NCBI RefSeq assembly: GCF_024166365.1
Contig: NC_064825.1
Location: 104,360,480-104,424,479 of the forward strand
Direction: 5' to 3'
Source of the DNA: Elephas maximus indicus
Taxonomy: Eukaryota > Chordata > Mammalia > Proboscidea > Elephantidae
DNA length: 64,000 nucleotides
Shown here piece after piece: positions 59,826 through 64,000 of this stretch (position 1 is its first letter; each line of letters opens with the position of its first letter). Under the pieces are notes generated by a model that saw nothing but the letters and a program-made list of their open reading frames with translations, was not told the DNA's origin and did no database searches. Made by a program: the position numbers and the translations under genes.

Positions 59826-60865
59826 AATGTTAAGAGATGATTATATACATATTTTATTGCAGTATAAGTTGTAGTGAATATATTTCTTATTAATTCCTTA
59901 AAATGGATTCCAAAATGAAATTTATATCTATAATTATATTCCAATATAAAAATATTTATTTCTATAATGTTCGTCACAAAGAAATATAGGACATTGTCAA
60001 TTTAAATCACGCTTTTATGAACATTGACTAATAAAATTATATGAAATATTTAAAAAATTTAAGCTAGGTGCTTTTGGTGGTAAATAGACACACTCGTGTA
60101 ATGTTTGACCTTTTGGATTTATTAGCCATGGAAACATGCAAGAACTATTACAATGTATGTAACAAATTTCAGTGCTGTCAAGACTGAGGATCCTTAAGGA
60201 GAACTGGAATATACCATAAAATCCTTCAGGAGACATTGAGAAATGTAATTAAGATGGTTTTCGACTGCTAGTAACAAAGATTTGAAAGAATTGTGACATT
60301 AACAAGATAGGGTTTTGATTTTCTATCTTGTAAAAGAAATACAGCCCAGGTTGACTGAAATTGGTCCCAAATGTTTATGGACACTGATTTCTTCTGCTCA
60401 GCAATTACTGGCTCTTGTATTTAATTAAATAATTTTTTTGAGGAAAATATACAGAGCCAAAATACAGTATTTCAACAATTTCTCCAAGTACATTTCAATG
60501 ACATTGATTACATTCTTTGAATTGTGCTGCCATTCTCCATAGTTATCCTTTTCCACATATTCCATGACAATTATGTTAAACTAACTGCTGCCTGTGTTTC
60601 CCATCTAGTGTTTTGAGTTGCTGGTTGTAAATTTGATATCGCACAGATAATTCTTTAAAAGAGCACAATACTCAAAGCAGAGGTAATTTATTGATTAAAA
60701 TAATCTCTTTTTTGGTTCAAAGAAGACTTCAGGGAATATTTTTGGTTTAAGATTTAAAGATTATCTCAGGGCAAAATTTCTTGTGCTCACAAGAATATGT
60801 TGTTTCTATATCAGCAATGAAAAAGGAAATTAAGAAAATAAATCCCCTTTACAATAGCATCTGTC

Positions 60866-61007
60866 ATGGATTGAATTGTGTCCCTCCAAAATACTTGTCA
60901 ACTTAGCTGGGCCATGAGTCCCAGTATTGTGTGATTGTCTGCCATTTTATGTGATTTCTCTATGTGTTGCAAATCCTATCATTGTGATGTAATGAATAAG
61001 ATAGATT
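60866..61007 (+). mobile_element. MaLR-like LTR 5' part, fossil
   Basis: Counterpart of 20344-20490. It is followed by an AfroSINE where the remainder of the LTR would be. Confidence 0.55.
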
Positions 61008-61183
61008 AAAACAAACAAAAATACACAAACCCAGTGCCATCAAGTGGATTCCAACTCATAGGAACCCTGTATGACAGAGTAGAACTGCCCCATAGAGTTT
61101 CCAAAGAGCCCCTGGCAATTTCGAACTGCCAACCCTTTGGTTAGCAGCCATAACACTTAACTACTATGCCACCAGGGTTTCCA
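61008..61183 (-). mobile_element. AfroSINE (antisense) replacing about 0.5 kb of the arm
   Basis: Complete SINE with an A-rich start and a head ending in ccaccagggtttcc. The flanks correspond to positions about 20490 and 21037 of the B1 arm. Confidence 0.88.
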
Positions 61184-61924
61184 AATTCAAGGAAATCTCC
61201 CTCATAATCCCAAAAGCCTTTTATACAGAAATGGAAAAATCAATCCTCAAATAACATGAAACTGCCAAGGGCCCCAAATAGCCTAAGAAATCTTGAAAAA
61301 AAGACCACAGTAGAAGGACACTCACCTCAGATCTCTTGATTTCCATTCTTATGGTATGATCATGGTCACAGGGTGGTTTTTGGAGCTCTGGGCAATTTAT
61401 CTGAGATCTAGAAAAGTATCAAGGGCAAAGGGCAAAAGGGAGTTTGGCTTTCAGTTGAATCATGTCACTTCTTGCATGTCTCAATTAATTACATAACTAG
61501 TATCTTATAGGCCACTTCAATATTTAAGGGATGGTGAGAAATGTGATGTTTTTTAATCTAGGACTATTGATTTCCCTGAAAATATAAGGTCTAATAATTA
61601 GGTAAGGGGGGAGAAAATACAATAAGGCAACCGGAAGTCTATAATTCCAACTATACTTCTTTCTCTTTAAGCATATTTCCAAGTGATGGAATTTGCTCCT
61701 CCAGCAAGAGCACAGTTCCTTGAAACTTTGCGTAGAAAGAAACAGTTGGTGATATTTTCCTCAGAAAGGGCTGTATGATAAGGACTTAGAATGCATAGAT
61801 TTTCAAGCCATTCCTTCAAATCTTTTATACTTTTTTTTTTTTCATGTTCATCACTGATTTTACCAACTTGCCTGTCTGAAATTCTTTCTGTGAGAAACTC
61901 AAGACTCTTACTGCTAGGGTGATA

Positions 61925-62343
61925 TGTATTAGTTTCCTAGGGTTACCATAACAAAATTGTACAAAGTGGGTGGTTTCAATCAACAGAAATTCATTGTCTC
62001 ACAATTTCTGGAGGCTGAAGTCCAGCATCAGGTTGTCAGCTGTGTTGATTCCTTCTGAGGCTTTGACAGAGATCTGTTCTCATATCTCCTAACATCTAGT
62101 AAAAACCCCAGGAATTCATGGGTTGCTACTGTAGCATCACCTGTAATGCTTCATCTGTCTCTGTCTCTGGGAATCTTCTCTTTTATAAGAACACTAGTGG
62201 GAGCCACCCTACTCGAGTATACCCTCATTTTAACCTTACTGATAACATCTTCATAGGCCCTGTTTATAGGGTCACATTCACAAGCATAGCATTCAGGCTT
62301 CAACATATCTTTGTGGGGAACACAATTCAATCCATAATAGGGG
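61925..62343 (-). mobile_element. MaLR-like LTR fossil (antisense)
   Basis: Same insertion as 25975-26385 and 40626-41048. Confidence 0.6.
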
Positions 62344-62802
62344 AGAACCCTGCTTTATATAATTTGAATCAAGTTTTAAATGACTTGTCCTGAAATCAAC
62401 TTTCTGGTGTTCTTGGAGTGAATTCAGATGTCATCTGCAAAGGTTTAACTCCAACTTACATGTCCAACAGTTTTGCCTATTTTGAAAGTCATAACTTAAG
62501 AGAGTTTTTACATATTCAAACTATTCCCAACTTCGACTCTTCCCTTTTGTTGATTTGACTATGGATTTTACATTTGTGATTTTTCTCCCCCAAGGACCTG
62601 CCCTGTAAATCCTGTTCTATGTGGGTGATTATTCTTGTAGCATCTCTGGAGATGCAGAATCTACTCTCACAATTGTGACTAAGGTCCCAATGAGTTTAAT
62701 TACAGAGGAGTCACACTTCGAGATGCACCAATTAAATGACTCAACAGTATTTGTTGTAGTTCAAATGCAAATAAAGTGTCCAAAGACTGTTACCCTTACC
62801 AC

Positions 62803-64000
62803 AGAGAGTATTTACTTACATGAGTAGTTATAGGACTGGGTTTTTCAAGAACTGAAATGATGGACTCAAAGCATAACAAAATATGAACATGAAATTATTT
62901 TTCATCCTTCAGGCAGACTGTAGTTTAACTATGCTGTATGAAGCCAGGCCAGTATAAAGGCCTGAGAATCAAAATCAGGTACAAGGTATTTCACTTGTAA
63001 ACTATAACCTGGAAAATATTTCTCTAAACAATTCACAGTTCTCTTTACCATGAAATTTACTTTTTATTTTTCAACCTCATACTACTTATTTAACATTTGT
63101 TTGTTTTAGGACAAATTATGCCAGTGATGGAGTTGTTGGTTCTCTGATTGTAATCAAGATTCAGACTTCTTTTTGTTAGATAACATTTTTTGTATTTGTA
63201 TTAAAAATCTCAGCTATTTAAAAGGTAACAATTTTCTGAAAGTCTGAGATGAGACAGACTTCCTGAAATATGGAAAGAACTGGCCACAGAGACACATTTC
63301 TAGGTCTGGTAATGGTGCAAGTACTATCTTACTGTCTGTGTCCACAGAGATGGCATCAGTCTATGAAATTGTTGTCTTTTAGGACAAGGGAGAAGGCACC
63401 CTAATTCAAAACTTGGGTCCAAAGACTGTTTCATTTTGCAGGTAACCCAAGAAATGTTTCTATACGTGAGTCTTCATAAGGGTTTATATTATGCAAGAGT
63501 ACATTGGTATTGTGATTTAGAGAGTCGTGGTCATTTAAAAGTTCTCCTAAGTGATTCTGATAATCGGCCATATTAGAGAACCTTTGCGACTGATAAACTA
63601 TGTGGAGGTTGACTTAATTCTGTAATAATCATTTGAATATTTTCATAGTATAAAGATCTAGAGTGCATTCACCTTCTCTAACATCAGTATCTTAGAAACT
63701 TGCTTTCAAGGGCAAGCATTTGAGGAATATTTTAAAGGACAGAGACTTATAAGTCATATACAGGATCAATGGAAGTGCTCTGGAAGCATTGTTTGTTAAT
63801 CTGTTAGTAACTGGAGAATGATGGAAGTCTGTGAACCTTGAATGAGTGACCTTCAAGGACCTGAGACAATACTTATGCAAGCAGGTTATTACTTCAATTC
63901 ATAGGACTGATAGGTTGGGTAAGAAAGGATTTAAACTGATTGTTAGATTTAGCGAAGCTAGGGTGTTTTCATAAAGAAGAACAGAGAATTGGGTTGCTTG
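62803..64000 (+). repeat. Segmental duplication unit B2, cut by the window edge
   Basis: Aligns with 26848-28050 of unit B1. Its receptor exon is expected outside the window, by spacing near 65.06 kb in window coordinates. Confidence 0.75.
63348..63441 (+). other. Predicted 5' noncoding exon of the B2 receptor
   Basis: 94 bp, paralogous to the three others. Acceptor ctgtctgtgtccacag (AG 63346-63347) and donor CAG|GTAACC (GT 63442-63443). Confidence 0.5.

Larger units (their letters stand above)
59826..62802 (+). repeat. Upstream arm of unit B2
   Basis: Paralogous to 19310-26847. It contains the L1 3'-like piece (60440-60700), the LTR 5' part, an AfroSINE and the MaLR LTR, but not L1 no. 2. 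Short open frames at 62118-62393 and 62621-62827 are repeat or noncoding sequence. Confidence 0.75.

Noticed and set aside
62118-62393. 91-codon frame with a plausible-looking protein sequence
   Set aside because: It lies in the reverse strand of a MaLR-like LTR, and the paralogous positions at 26170 and 40820 do not keep the frame.

Overview
The window is mammalian nuclear DNA, almost certainly from an afrotherian and most likely an elephant or another paenungulate. The evidence is the repeat content. There are many copies of the tRNA-derived AfroSINE, whose 3' end resembles the 3' end of an RTE-clade LINE of the RTE1_LA type that is also abundant here. Young-looking L1s and MaLR/ERV-L fossils fill most of the rest. 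There is no bacterial-style organisation, no CRISPR array and no rRNA or tRNA gene. These calls come from reading the sequence and recalling families, with no database search.

The only host genes I can support are olfactory receptors of family 4 (OR4C-like), all on the + strand. OR-A1 (2872-3789) is a pseudogene with one premature stop. OR-B1 (29104-30135) is open but has lost its normal stop and gained a 38-residue tail that ends in a SINE fragment. OR-A2 (44484-45401) is an intact 305-codon receptor. A fourth unit (B2, from about 62803) begins before the right edge, and its coding exon should lie about 1 kb beyond the window. All four units carry a 93-94 bp segment flanked by consensus splice sites about 1.6-2.4 kb upstream of the coding exon. 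I predict this is the 5' noncoding exon. In the three units with a visible coding exon, a conserved acceptor lies exactly 45 nt before the ATG.

Layout: unit A1 (1-7061); an antisense L1 carrying three RTE insertions and two AfroSINEs (7062-16932); old L1/MaLR remnants (16951-19310); the arm upstream of B1, holding a second, cleanly dated L1 (19310-26847); unit B1 (26848-33035); an RTE and an ERV-L/L1 fossil mosaic (33040-38217); an LTR and the arm upstream of A2 (38433-41504); unit A2 (41505-47588); an inverted and folded-back copy of the A1-B1 spacer (about 47590-59825); the arm upstream of B2 (59826-62802); and the start of unit B2.

Shared and unshared insertions give a relative history. 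An ancestral OR unit duplicated to give types A and B. Each type gained private insertions (an LTR and an old SINE in A; another LTR and an intron deletion in B). An L1, and then RTEs, landed in the spacer. The whole A-spacer-B pair then duplicated. In the second copy the spacer was inverted and partly folded back, with breakpoints inside RTE sequences. Further SINEs and one L1 arrived afterwards. I see no new biochemical system. The interest lies in the duplication history, the inverted RTE/L1 structure, the candidate noncoding exons, the SINE-extended receptor and a recurrent L1 internal deletion.
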